The notes under the pieces were generated by a model that searched no databases, was not told the DNA's origin, and saw nothing but the letters and a program-made list of their open reading frames with translations. The position numbers and the translations under genes were made by a program. Shown here one piece after another: positions 15,697-23,857 of a stretch of DNA of 64,000 bases (position 1 is its first letter; each line of letters starts with the position of its first letter). Source of the DNA: CAVVTR01 sp963751245 (GTDB lineage Bacteria > Acidobacteriota > Thermoanaerobaculia > Thermoanaerobaculales > Thermoanaerobaculaceae); the NCBI GenBank assembly GCA_963751245.1, contig CAVVTR010000004.1:124001-188000 (forward strand), read 5' to 3'.

Positions 15697-15702
15697 ATTG
15701 TA
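15697..15702 (-). promoter_or_regulatory. -10 box for the yebC-ruvC transcript
   Basis: On the minus strand GTGTACAAT gives TACAAT preceded by TG. It lies 39 nt before the yebC ATG. No convincing -35 was seen at 17-18 nt. Confidence 0.4.
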
Positions 15703-15731
15703 CACGGGCCCCCCGCTCCTCCAGGGAAGTA

Positions 15732-15760
15732 TTGACTTGCCCCCCACCGCCAACCACAAT
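15732..15760 (+). promoter_or_regulatory. Sigma-70-type promoter for the kinase-TonB gene
   Basis: TTGACT (15732-15737), a 17-nt spacer and CACAAT (15755-15760). Predicted transcription start is near 15767, about 28 nt before the ATG at 15795. Confidence 0.55.
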
Positions 15761-15794
15761 GGACCCCGATGGCACATTCCGAACAGACGAGGCC

Positions 15795-18700
15795 ATGAGT
15801 CAGCCGATTCTCCTCATCGTGGAGCACGCGACGGTCGCCAAACGCGTGCGGGACGCCTTCCAAGCCAGCGGTCACCAGGTCACCGTCGCCGTCGATCTCG
15901 ACGCCGCCGTGAACGCCTGCGCGAAGGTGGAACCGCGGGCGGTGGCGATCGCCTCGGACCTGGCGGTCCTCGCCGTCGAGGACGCCATCACGCAGCTGAG
16001 GGCCCGCGCCGGCCTGCGCACCACCCCGTTCCTGGTGCTCATGTCCGGCGACGATCCCCGGCCGGCGGACCCCATCGAGCTCGGCGCCGAGGGGTTCGTG
16101 GAGCAGGACAGCGGCACCGGCGAGCTGCAGGCCGCGCTGCAGGCCGTGCTCGACGCGCCGCGCCCCAACATGGAAGGAGCCGGCCCGACCGCAGCCGTCG
16201 ACACCGCGGGCGGGACCATGACCGCGGCCGACATCTTCGGCGACCTGCTCGAGGACGAGCCCGAGCCCGCCGCAGCCGCGCCGCCCCGGGGCCCCCTGGA
16301 CGAACCTTTCCCGTCGCGCCCGGCCGCCAGCGCCGACAAGGCCCTCGAGGACAGCCTCGCCGACGTGCTCTCGCGCCCCGCCGAGCCCGCCCCGAAGCGC
16401 CCCCAGCGCCAGGAGCGCTCGGTGGACGATCTTCTCTCCAGCACCCTTGCCGGGCTGGACATCGGCGGGCTGACGAGACGCCCGCCGGCCACGCCGCGCC
16501 CCCCCGTCCAGGCGCCCTCAGCTCCCGCGGAGCGCCCGGAGGCGCCACCCGTCCCGGCCGTGGAGCCCGAGACGGCGGTGGGCACGCCCGAGCCGTTCGC
16601 GCCGGAACCCGAGCCCGTCGAGACGCCGCCGGAGACCGTGGTCACCGCCGCGGACGCGCCGCCACCTACCGCCGAGCCTGCGCCCGTCCTCCCCCAGGAC
16701 GCCGCCCCCGCCGATGCCGGGGCCACACCGGAAGGACCCGCGCCCGCCCCGGAAACGGAGGACGCCACCGCGGCGGTCCCGGCCGCGCCGCCCGCCGCGC
16801 CGCCCGAGGGCGGCGCCGTGGCGGCGGACGAGACGCTTCCCGCCGGACGGGCGTTCGGCCAGTACGAGCTCATCGAGACCATCGCCACCGGCGGCATGGC
16901 CGAGGTCTACAAGGCCCGCATGCGAGGTGTGGAGGGCTTCCAGAAGATCCTCGCCATCAAGAGGATCCTGCCCCACCTGACGGCCAACGACGAGTTCGTC
17001 ACCATGTTCATCGACGAGGCCAAGCTCGCCGCGCAGCTGCAGCACCCCAACATCATCCACATCTACGACCTCGGCAAGATCGAGGGCTCGTATTACATCG
17101 CCATGGAGTACATCGACGGAAAGGACCTGCGCTCGGTCCTCGCCACGCTGGAGTCGGAGGGCCGGACGTTCCCCCTGGGCCTCGCCCTCTTCGTGGGCGC
17201 CCGGGTCGCCGCGGCGCTGGACTACGCGAACCGCAAGCGCGACTTGCAGGGCCAGGCGATGTCCCTGGTCCACCGCGACGTCTCTCCTCAAAACGTCCTC
17301 ATCTCCTTCGACGGGGACATCAAGCTGTGTGACTTCGGCATCGCCAAGGCGGCGTCCAAGGCCTCGCACACCCGCGCCGGCGCCCTCAAGGGCAAGCTCC
17401 AGTACATGTCCCCGGAGCAGGCCTGGGGCAAGGAGATCGACCACCGCTCGGACATCTTCTCCCTGGGTCTCGTGCTCTACGAGATGATCACGGGGACCAA
17501 GCCGTTCAGCGGGGACTCCGAGCTTTCGATCCTGGAGCAGGTCCGCTCGCCCCACCTGACTCCGCCCTCCGAGATCGACCCCGAGGTGCCTCCCGAGGTG
17601 GAGAGGATCCTCCTCAAGGCGCTGGACGAGGACCGCGAGACGCGCTACCAGACCGCCGGCGAGCTCGCCGCGGACCTGGAGAACGCCGCCGCCGCGGTCG
17701 GTGCCGTGGCCGGCACCGCCGAGCTGGGCGCCCTCCTGTCCTCGCTCCGCGACGGCACACCGGCCGGCGAGCCCGCAGAGCCGCCGTCGCCGCGGCCGGC
17801 CCGCGCGCGCCGGGAGAAGCGCCCCGAACCCGCCAAGCCCGCCGCAGAGGCGCCCGCGCCGGTGATCCTCCCGGAACCCTCCCCGTCGCCTCTCGACGAG
17901 CCGCCCGGCCCGACCCGCCGATTCCCGGTGGCGGCCGTCGCCGTGGCGGCCATCGCCGTCCTCGTCGTGGTGCTGGTCTGGCTCCTGACCAGCCGGCCGA
18001 GTCCCTCCGCGGCGCCCGCCGCCACCACGCCGGAGCTCCAGGAGATGATCCGCGAGCGGGCCGCCGAGGAGGTCGCGAAGCAGGAACCGGCGCTGCGCGA
18101 GCGCCTCGCAGGTGAGGTCGGCGCGTCCGACGGCACGCCGACGGGCGCCGCCGCCGTGCCGCCCGTCGCCGCGTCCACACCGACCCCGGGGCCGCGAGTC
18201 GCCGCTCCGCAGGTTCCCGCCGCGGGCCAGGGAGGTGCCACGCCCACCGCGGCCGCCGCAGCCGCGGCGCCGGCGTCCGCAGGCGCGACCCCCGCGCCCG
18301 TGCCCACGAGCACCGCCCCGCAGGTCCCGAGCCCCGCGTCCGTTGCGGCGAACGCCACCGGGACCCCCGCTCCGGCCGGGGAGAGCACGGCGACCGTCCC
18401 CGTGACGCTGCCGGAGCCCACTCCGGAGCCGGCCCCGGCGGAGCCCGCGCCCACGCCGGTGCCCACCGTGCCGCCCACGCCGATCCCGACACGCGCTCCG
18501 CTGGCCGCGCTGCAGCCCACCGTCCGCGAGGGCGACCTCGTCGAGCTGGGGCCGGGCGTCATACCGCCGGAGGCCGTCTCGACCCCCAAGCCCGAGTATC
18601 CGCCGCTGGCGCTTCGCCAACGCGTCGGAGGGATCATCATTCTCGACGTCCTCGTCGACGAGAACGGTGACGTCCAGGAGGTCCGCGTCCTCCGGGGGGT

Positions 18701-18827
18701 CAAGCCCGACCTCGGCCTCGCCGCCGCCGCCGAGCAGGCGGTGCGCCGTTGGAAGTTCCGCCCGGCCACCAAGGATGGGGTCAGGGTCAAGATCCACCAC
18801 ACCGTAACCGTGCCGTTCAGACCGTAA
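15795..18827 (+). CDS. Ser/Thr protein kinase fused to a TonB-type C-terminal domain
   Basis: 1010 residues in four parts. Residues 3-120 resemble a response-regulator receiver (ILLIVEHATVAKRVRDAF, FLVLMSG, ELGAEGFVEQ) but the segment that normally carries the phospho-Asp reads AVAIASDLAVL, so it is probably degenerate. A long Ala/Pro/Glu-rich linker follows. The Hanks-type kinase domain spans about 355-630: glycine loop TIATGGMAEVY, K389 in AIKRI, HRDVSPQN with H493/D495, D513 in DFG, and YMSPEQ; it is catalytically intact. A membrane helix at about 708-732 leads to a Pro/Ala/Thr-rich periplasmic region and a TonB domain at about 925-1010 (TPKPEYPPLALRQRVGGIII, VRRWKFRPATKDG). The ATG at 15795 is preceded by CGAGG. 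Confidence 0.9.
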   Translation: MSQPILLIVEHATVAKRVRDAFQASGHQVTVAVDLDAAVNACAKVEPRAVAIASDLAVLAVEDAITQLRARAGLRTTPFLVLMSGDDPRPADPIELGAEGFVEQDSGTGELQAALQAVLDAPRPNMEGAGPTAAVDTAGGTMTAADIFGDLLEDEPEPAAAAPPRGPLDEPFPSRPAASADKALEDSLADVLSRPAEPAPKRPQRQERSVDDLLSSTLAGLDIGGLTRRPPATPRPPVQAPSAPAERPEAPPVPAVEPETAVGTPEPFAPEPEPVETPPETVVTAADAPPPTAEPAPVLPQDAAPADAGATPEGPAPAPETEDATAAVPAAPPAAPPEGGAVAADETLPAGRAFGQYELIETIATGGMAEVYKARMRGVEGFQKILAIKRILPHLTANDEFVTMFIDEAKLAAQLQHPNIIHIYDLGKIEGSYYIAMEYIDGKDLRSVLATLESEGRTFPLGLALFVGARVAAALDYANRKRDLQGQAMSLVHRDVSPQNVLISFDGDIKLCDFGIAKAASKASHTRAGALKGKLQYMSPEQAWGKEIDHRSDIFSLGLVLYEMITGTKPFSGDSELSILEQVRSPHLTPPSEIDPEVPPEVERILLKALDEDRETRYQTAGELAADLENAAAAVGAVAGTAELGALLSSLRDGTPAGEPAEPPSPRPARARREKRPEPAKPAAEAPAPVILPEPSPSPLDEPPGPTRRFPVAAVAVAAIAVLVVVLVWLLTSRPSPSAAPAATTPELQEMIRERAAEEVAKQEPALRERLAGEVGASDGTPTGAAAVPPVAASTPTPGPRVAAPQVPAAGQGGATPTAAAAAAAPASAGATPAPVPTSTAPQVPSPASVAANATGTPAPAGESTATVPVTLPEPTPEPAPAEPAPTPVPTVPPTPIPTRAPLAALQPTVREGDLVELGPGVIPPEAVSTPKPEYPPLALRQRVGGIIILDVLVDENGDVQEVRVLRGVKPDLGLAAAAEQAVRRWKFRPATKDGVRVKIHHTVTVPFRP

Positions 18828-18841
18828 CGGAGGAAGGTCCG

Positions 18842-19066
18842 ATGTCCGTTCTCAACGATCAGCAGCGCAAGTTCTACGAGGAGACCCTGCGGGTCACCAA
18901 GCAGGAGATCAACGACCTGGAGGGCCAGATCCAGGAGGAGCTGCAGCACGTCAAGCAGCGCATCGCCGATCTCCAGAACGCCCAGAAGGCTGCGCGGCAG
19001 ATGTACGACGCCGCCTGTCAGCGTCTTGGCATCCCCAACGACCTGGAAGAAGCCGCCAGCGAGTAG
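18842..19066 (+). CDS. Small coiled-coil protein after the kinase
   Basis: 74 residues, almost entirely helical with heptad character (FYEETLRVTKQEINDLEGQI, EELQHVKQRIADLQNAQKAA). The family is not recognised. A strong Shine-Dalgarno (GGAGGAAGG) precedes the ATG, only 14 nt after the kinase-TonB stop, so the two are co-transcribed and well translated. It may be a regulator, substrate or assembly partner of the kinase. Its length and pattern are also compatible with a ZapA- or SlyX-like small coiled coil, but no specific motif supports that. Confidence 0.75.
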   Translation: MSVLNDQQRKFYEETLRVTKQEINDLEGQIQEELQHVKQRIADLQNAQKAARQMYDAACQRLGIPNDLEEAASE

Positions 19067-19969
19067 CTCCCGTCTGCGCGAGGCGCCCTCCCGCGGCGGC
19101 CGCCCCCGGTGCGCCGCGGTGCTCCTCGCGGCAGCGCTCGCGGCCGCAGCTGCCTGCACCGCCCCCCCTCCGTCCATCGAGAACGACCAGGTCGGCAACC
19201 CCGTACCCGAGGTCGCCTCGGGACCGGTGGTGGCCCTCGCGCCGGACGTGACCGAGCTCGCCTATGCCCTCGGCGCCGGGCCCCGCCTGGTCGCCGCCTC
19301 GAAGGCCAGCGACTTCCCCCCGCGGCCCGCGAGCTGCCCCGCGTCCCCGTCAACGATCCCGAGGCCATCGTCGCCCTCGCCCCCGCTCTGGTGCTCGCCA
19401 CCACCGCCGGAAACGACCCCCGTATCGTCGGGCGGGTGCGCGAGGCCGGGGTACCGGTGTGCTGCGTGGACGTGACCGGGTTCGACCGCCTCTTCGCCGC
19501 CTGCCGGCTCCTCGGCCGCGTCCTCGGCCGTCCCGCAGCCGGCGAGGCGCTCGCGGCGAGCCTCGAGAGCCGCTGCGCGGCGGCCGGGCGCGAGGCGGCG
19601 GCGCTGCCCGAGCGCCGGGCCCTCTACGTGGTCTGGTGGAACCCCCTCATCGTCGCGGCTCCCGGCACGTTCCACGCCGACCTGCTGGCCCGGGCGCACC
19701 TCGACGACCTCGCACCGCGGAGCGCCGGCCGCTATCCCCGCGTCTCCCGGGAGATCCTCCTGGACCCCCGCCTCGAGGTCGTGGTGAGCCCCGACGAACG
19801 CGACGCCCGTGCCGGCTACGAAGCCGTCGTGAAGACACCCGCGGGCCGGCGTCTCGCCGAGGGGCGCGTCCGCGTCATCTGGCTCCCCGCGGACCTGGCG
19901 AACCGCCCCGGTCCCCGCCTCGTCGCCGCCCTCGAGGACCTCGTCGCCGCCCGGAGGCGGACGCCGTGA
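19026..19969 (+). pseudogene. btuF: Periplasmic cobalamin/iron-chelate-binding protein (BtuF-type), one frameshift
   Basis: TroA/BtuF-fold substrate-binding lipoprotein of the BtuCD-type importer that follows. The first frame gives a signal with lipobox AAAAC, then VVALAPDVTELAYALGAGPRL and ASKASDFPP. The second frame continues ARELPRVPVNDPEAIVALAP, LVLATTAGNDPRIV, CVDVTGFDRLF, YVVWWNPLIVAAPGTFHADLL and RPGPRLVAALEDL. The break is in a run of six C at 19316-19321; one more C would restore a single frame. All residues on both sides are family-like, so this is more likely a sequence error or recent slip than decay. The start is uncertain: TTG 19026, CTG 19074 or GTG 19119. The stop overlaps btuC by GTGA. 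Confidence 0.75.
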
Positions 19970-20940
19970 GACGGTGGGCCGACACCGGGCTCGCGGTGCT
20001 CTTCCTGGCCGCGGTGGCGGCGGCACTGCTCCTCGCCGGGCCGGCCGCGTCGCCACGCCAGGTCCTCGAGGCGCTGGCGGGACACGGCACGACGCGGGTG
20101 GACGCCATCGTGTTCGGGCTCCGCCTGCCCCGCGTGCTGCTCGCCCTGGGCGTGGGCGCCGCCCTGGCGGCCGCGGGTGCCGCGCTCCAGGCGCTGCTGG
20201 CGAACCCGCTGGCCGACCCCTTCCTGCTCGGCATCTCCGGCGGAGGCGCCGCCGCCGCCACCGCCGCCACGGTGGTGCTGCCCGTGGCGCTGCTGGGGGT
20301 GGTCCCCGCCGCCGCGATGGCCGGCGCCGGGCTCGCCACGGGGCTGGTGTGGTGGATGGCGCGGGGACCGCTCGGACCCTCGCCCACGCGCATGATCCTG
20401 GCCGGAGTGGCGGTCAACGCTGCCGCGTCCGCGCTGATCCTCACCATCCTGGCCCTCGCGCCCTCGCCCCGCCTCCCCGCCGCCCTCGCCGTCACCATGG
20501 GCTCCTTCGCCTCCGCCTCTCCCGCCGCGGTGGCGTGGCTTCTCCCCTACCTGGCGGTTCCTCTGGCGGTGCTCCTCCACCACGGCCGCGACCTCGGGCT
20601 CCTCTCCGTGGGCGAGGAGTCCGCAGCCTCCCTGGGGGTCGAGCTGGGCACCGTCCGCCGCCGCGTCTTTCTCGCCGCCGCCGCCCTGTGCGGGGGCGCG
20701 GTGGCGTTCGCCGGCGTGATCGGCTTCGTGGGCCTGGTCACCCCGCACCTGTGCCGCCTGGTGTGGGGGCATCAGCCCCGCCGCCTGTACGTCCGCGCCG
20801 CGGTGGCCGGCGCGGCGCTCACCTGCCTCGGGGACCTCCTCGCCCGCCGCCTGGTGCCGGGGGCCGAGCTTCCGGTCGGGGTGATCACCGCCATCATCGG
20901 CGTCCCGTTCTTCGTCGTACTGCTGCGGAGGTCCTCGTGA
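19966..20940 (+). CDS. btuC: BtuC/FecCD-type ABC transporter permease
   Basis: 324-residue inner-membrane permease with about ten helices. Family motifs are visible: LRLPRVLLALGVGAALAAAG, ALLANPLADPFLLGISGGG, RMILAGVAVNAAASAL, LGVELG and the cytoplasmic coupling segment VGFVGLVTPHLCRL (here GFVGLVTPHLCR). The C-terminal GAELPVGVITAIIGVPFFVVLL is also typical. It imports vitamin B12 or a ferric chelate with its ATPase and binding protein. The GTG start at 19966 overlaps the binding-protein stop, and its stop overlaps the ATPase start. Substrate cannot be fixed from sequence alone; no cobalamin riboswitch was seen. Confidence 0.9.
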   Translation: MRRWADTGLAVLFLAAVAAALLLAGPAASPRQVLEALAGHGTTRVDAIVFGLRLPRVLLALGVGAALAAAGAALQALLANPLADPFLLGISGGGAAAATAATVVLPVALLGVVPAAAMAGAGLATGLVWWMARGPLGPSPTRMILAGVAVNAAASALILTILALAPSPRLPAALAVTMGSFASASPAAVAWLLPYLAVPLAVLLHHGRDLGLLSVGEESAASLGVELGTVRRRVFLAAAALCGGAVAFAGVIGFVGLVTPHLCRLVWGHQPRRLYVRAAVAGAALTCLGDLLARRLVPGAELPVGVITAIIGVPFFVVLLRRSS

Positions 20941-21725
20941 GCGTCCTGCTGCGCGCCGTCGGGCTGCGCGGCGGCTACGGCCGGCGCGAGGTGGTGGCCG
21001 GCGTCGGCCTCGACATCGTTCCCGGCCGCTGCGTGGCGGTCCTGGGGCCCAACGGCACCGGGAAGAGCACCCTGGTGCGCCTGCTCGGGGGCATCCTGCC
21101 GGCCTCGGGCGGGCGCGTGGAGCTCCTCGGCAGGCCCCTCGCCGCGTGGCGCCGCCGCCACGTGGCCCGGCACGTGGCGCTGGTCCCGCAGCTGGTGGAG
21201 TTCGCCTTCCCCCTCACCGTGCGCGAGGTCGTGGAACAGGGGCGGGCGCCGCACCTTGGCCCCTGGCGTCCCCCCTCGGCGGAGGACGACGAGGCGGTCC
21301 ACCTCGCCCTCCGGCGGGTCGGCCTCGAGAAGCTCGAGGGCACCTCGGTGCAGCGGCTCTCCGGGGGCGAGCGCCAGCTGGTGCTCCTCGCCAGGGCCCT
21401 GGCCACCCGGCCCCGGGTCCTGCTGCTGGACGAGCCCGCCGCCGCCCTCGACGTGCGCCACCAGCTCGAGCTGGTCGCCATCGTGCGCTCCCTCCTCGCC
21501 GAGGGCGTCGGCGCCCTCGTCGTCCTCCACGACTGGAACCTGGCCCTCCGCGTCGCCGACGACCTCGTGGTGCTGCGCGACGGCCGCGTCCACGCGCGCG
21601 GCACCCCGGCCGAGGTGGTCAGCCCCGACCTGTTTCGCGAGGTCTTCCAGGTGGAGGTGGAGGTGCTTCCGGGCCGTGCCGGCGTCCCCTTCGTCGTCCC
21701 CGGAGGCCGCTCACCCCTGGGGTGA
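20937..21725 (+). CDS. btuD: BtuD/FecE-type ABC transporter ATPase
   Basis: 262-residue ATPase of the B12/siderophore importer. Walker A GPNGTGKST is at residues 37-45, the Q-loop is ALVPQLVEF, the signature LSGGERQL, Walker B VLLLDEPAAALD, and the switch His is in VVLHDWNLAL. GTG 20937 overlaps the btuC stop (GTGA). The C-terminal extension (EVFQVEVEVLPGRAGVPFVV) is typical of this subfamily. The region after its stop carries the accD promoter, so the transporter operon ends here. Confidence 0.92.
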   Translation: MSVLLRAVGLRGGYGRREVVAGVGLDIVPGRCVAVLGPNGTGKSTLVRLLGGILPASGGRVELLGRPLAAWRRRHVARHVALVPQLVEFAFPLTVREVVEQGRAPHLGPWRPPSAEDDEAVHLALRRVGLEKLEGTSVQRLSGGERQLVLLARALATRPRVLLLDEPAAALDVRHQLELVAIVRSLLAEGVGALVVLHDWNLALRVADDLVVLRDGRVHARGTPAEVVSPDLFREVFQVEVEVLPGRAGVPFVVPGGRSPLG

Positions 21726-21759
21726 GGGCGCCCGGCCGCGGGGCGACGCGGCGGTTTCC

Positions 21760-21789
21760 TTGCTTCGATCCTCGCGCAGGTGCTAGATT
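21760..21789 (+). promoter_or_regulatory. Promoter for accD-folC, leaderless spacing
   Basis: TTGCTT (21760-21765), an 18-nt spacer ending TGC, and TAGATT (21784-21789). The hexamer ends 8 nt before the accD ATG at 21798, so the message should start at or just before the start codon. No Shine-Dalgarno is present. Confidence 0.6.
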
Positions 21790-21797
21790 TCGCTTTC

Positions 21798-22628
21798 ATG
21801 GTCTGGTTCCGCCGTTCCGACCGCGAGGGAAGGCCTCCCAGCCGGGTCCCCGAGGGGCTCTGGGTCAAGTGCGAGGGCTGCCGCGAGATCCTCTACCGCA
21901 AGGAGCTCGAGCGCAGCCTCTTCGTCTGCCCCCGTTGCGGCCACCATCACCGCATCCCGGCCCGCACCCGCCTGGCCCAGCTGTTCGACGACGGGAGCTT
22001 CAAAGAGCTGTTCGGTACGGTCTTCTCCGCCGATCCGCTGGGCTTCTCGGACACCAAGCCCTACGCTGACCGGCTCCGCGCGCTGCGCGAGCGGGGCATG
22101 CGCAGCGACGCCGTGGTGGTGGCCGTGGGCCGCATCGCCGGCATCCGCACCGTGGTGGCGGCGATGGAGTACGGCTTCATGGGCGGCTCCATGGGGGCGG
22201 CGGTGGGCGAGAAGCTGACCCGTGCCATCGAGCGCTGTCTCAAGAGCAGGCTGCCCCTGGTGGTGGTGTCCTGCTCCGGCGGCGCGAGGATGCAGGAGGG
22301 CGTGCTGTCCCTCATGCAGATGGCGAAGATCTCCGCCGCGCTGGCCCGCCTCCAGGCCGCCCCCCTGCCCTACCTGTCGGTGCTTTCCGACCCCACCACG
22401 GGCGGCGTGTCGGCGTCCTTCGCCATGCTCGGCGACCTCAACATCGCGGAGCCCAACGCGCTCATCGGTTTCGCCGGACCGCGCGTGATCGAGCAGACGA
22501 TCCGGCAGAAGCTTCCTGAAGGCTTCCAGCGCTCGGAGTTCCTCCTGGAGCACGGCATGCTCGACCTCGTCGTGCCCCGCCAGGAGCTCAAGGACACCCT
22601 GGCCCGGTGTCTCTCCCACCTTCTCTAG
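21798..22628 (+). CDS. accD: Acetyl-CoA carboxylase carboxyltransferase subunit beta
   Basis: 276 residues. The N-terminal zinc ribbon is CEGC...CPRC (KCEGCREILYRKELERSLF then VCPRCGHHH). The carboxyltransferase core shows YGFMGGSMGAAVGEKL, VVVSCSGGARMQEG, SDPTTGGVSASFAMLGD, GFAGPRVIEQTI and LPEGFQRSEFLLEHG. With AccA (not in this window) it transfers carboxyl from biotin to acetyl-CoA, the first step of fatty-acid synthesis. ATG 21798 is selected over an in-frame TTG/ATG-like start at 21780 because the latter lies inside the promoter. It overlaps folC by 22 nt, a common accD-folC order. Confidence 0.95.
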   Translation: MVWFRRSDREGRPPSRVPEGLWVKCEGCREILYRKELERSLFVCPRCGHHHRIPARTRLAQLFDDGSFKELFGTVFSADPLGFSDTKPYADRLRALRERGMRSDAVVVAVGRIAGIRTVVAAMEYGFMGGSMGAAVGEKLTRAIERCLKSRLPLVVVSCSGGARMQEGVLSLMQMAKISAALARLQAAPLPYLSVLSDPTTGGVSASFAMLGDLNIAEPNALIGFAGPRVIEQTIRQKLPEGFQRSEFLLEHGMLDLVVPRQELKDTLARCLSHLL

Positions 22629-23857
22629 TCCCGTCCTGCGACGCGATCCTGGCGCCCCGCCTGGAGCAGCGCATCCTGCCCGGGCTGGAGAGGATGCACC
22701 GCGTGCTGGACGCCCTGGGCCGCCCTGAGCGCTCGTTCCGCTCCGTGCTGGTTCTCGGCACCAACGGCAAGGGCTCGACGGCCGCCCTCCTGGCCGCCGT
22801 GCTCCGCGCGGCGGGGGTCCGCACCGGGCTGTACACCTCGCCACACCTCGTCCGCGTCGAGGAGCGCATCGACGTGGACGGCGCCGCCATTCCGGCGGAC
22901 CGCCTGCAGGCGCACCTCAGGACCCTCGACGGCCACCCCGAGCTTTCCTACTTCGAGACCCTGACCACCGCGGCGATCCTCGAGTTCGCGGAGAAGGGGG
23001 TCGACGTGGCGGTGCTGGAGGCCGGCCTCGGCGGCCGGTGGGACGCCACCAACGCCGTGGACCCGACCGTGACGCTGCTCACCAACGTGGGCACCGACCA
23101 CCAGGCCTGGCTCGGACCGACCCGGGCGGCCATTGCCGCCGAGAAGGCCGCCGCGTTGCGCGGCCGCGAGGCCGTCGTCGGGCGCTGGGACGACGAGGTC
23201 CGGCCCGTCATCCTCGCCGGCGCCGACCCGGCGACGCCGGTGTCCACGGTCGGCCGCTGGGCCTCCGTGGCGCCCCTCCCCGGCGGGCGCGTCCGCTTCG
23301 AGTCGGACGGCCTGGCCGGCGAGGCGGCGCTGCCGCTGCTCGGCGCCCACCAGCACGAGAACCTGGCGCTGGCGCTGGCCGGCGCCGCCGCCCTGGCCCG
23401 GCACGCGGCCGCGCCGGCGCTGACGGCGGAGGCGCTCGTCAAGGGCATCGAGTCGGTGCGCTGGCGCGGCCGCTTGGAGTGGGTCGAGGCCGGCGGAAGG
23501 CGGCTCCTCCTCGACGGCGCGCACAACCGCGAGGCCGTGGAGGCGCTCGCCGCCGCCCTGGACACCCTCGATCTGAGCGGACGCGTCCACCTGCTCTTCT
23601 CCTGCCTCTCGGACAAGCCCCTGGAGGCCATGGCGGCGCTCCTCCGCCCCCGGGCCGCGGGGGTGGCGGTGGCCCCGGTCGCCTCCCCCCGGGCGACCCC
23701 GCTGGGGGCGCTCGCCGCCGCCTTCCCGGGTTGCACGGCCCACGCCTCGGTGGCCGGAGCCCTGGACCACCTGCCCCTGGACCGGCCGGTCCTGGTCGCC
23801 GGATCGCTGCGCCTGGCGGGCGAGGTCCTGGCTGTGCTGGAGGGCCGCCGTGGTTGA
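22607..23857 (+). CDS. folC: Folylpolyglutamate synthase / dihydrofolate synthase
   Basis: 416-residue Mur-ligase-fold enzyme that adds glutamate to dihydropteroate or folates, in the cytoplasm. P-loop GTNGKGSTAALL, YTSPHLVRVEERI, AVLEAGLGGRWDATN, LTNVGTDHQAWLG, LLGAHQHENLALAL and LLDGAHNREAVEAL are all visible. GTG 22607 overlaps the end of accD by 22 nt; later starts would remove the N-terminal helix. Its stop overlaps the dgt gene by 8 nt. Confidence 0.93.
   Translation: MSLPPSLVPSCDAILAPRLEQRILPGLERMHRVLDALGRPERSFRSVLVLGTNGKGSTAALLAAVLRAAGVRTGLYTSPHLVRVEERIDVDGAAIPADRLQAHLRTLDGHPELSYFETLTTAAILEFAEKGVDVAVLEAGLGGRWDATNAVDPTVTLLTNVGTDHQAWLGPTRAAIAAEKAAALRGREAVVGRWDDEVRPVILAGADPATPVSTVGRWASVAPLPGGRVRFESDGLAGEAALPLLGAHQHENLALALAGAAALARHAAAPALTAEALVKGIESVRWRGRLEWVEAGGRRLLLDGAHNREAVEALAAALDTLDLSGRVHLLFSCLSDKPLEAMAALLRPRAAGVAVAPVASPRATPLGALAAAFPGCTAHASVAGALDHLPLDRPVLVAGSLRLAGEVLAVLEGRRG

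Noticed and set aside
18842..19120. Cobalamin riboswitch before the BtuF-type gene
   Set aside because: The binding-protein gene follows or overlaps the small coiled-coil gene with no room for a riboswitch and no B12-box-like sequence.
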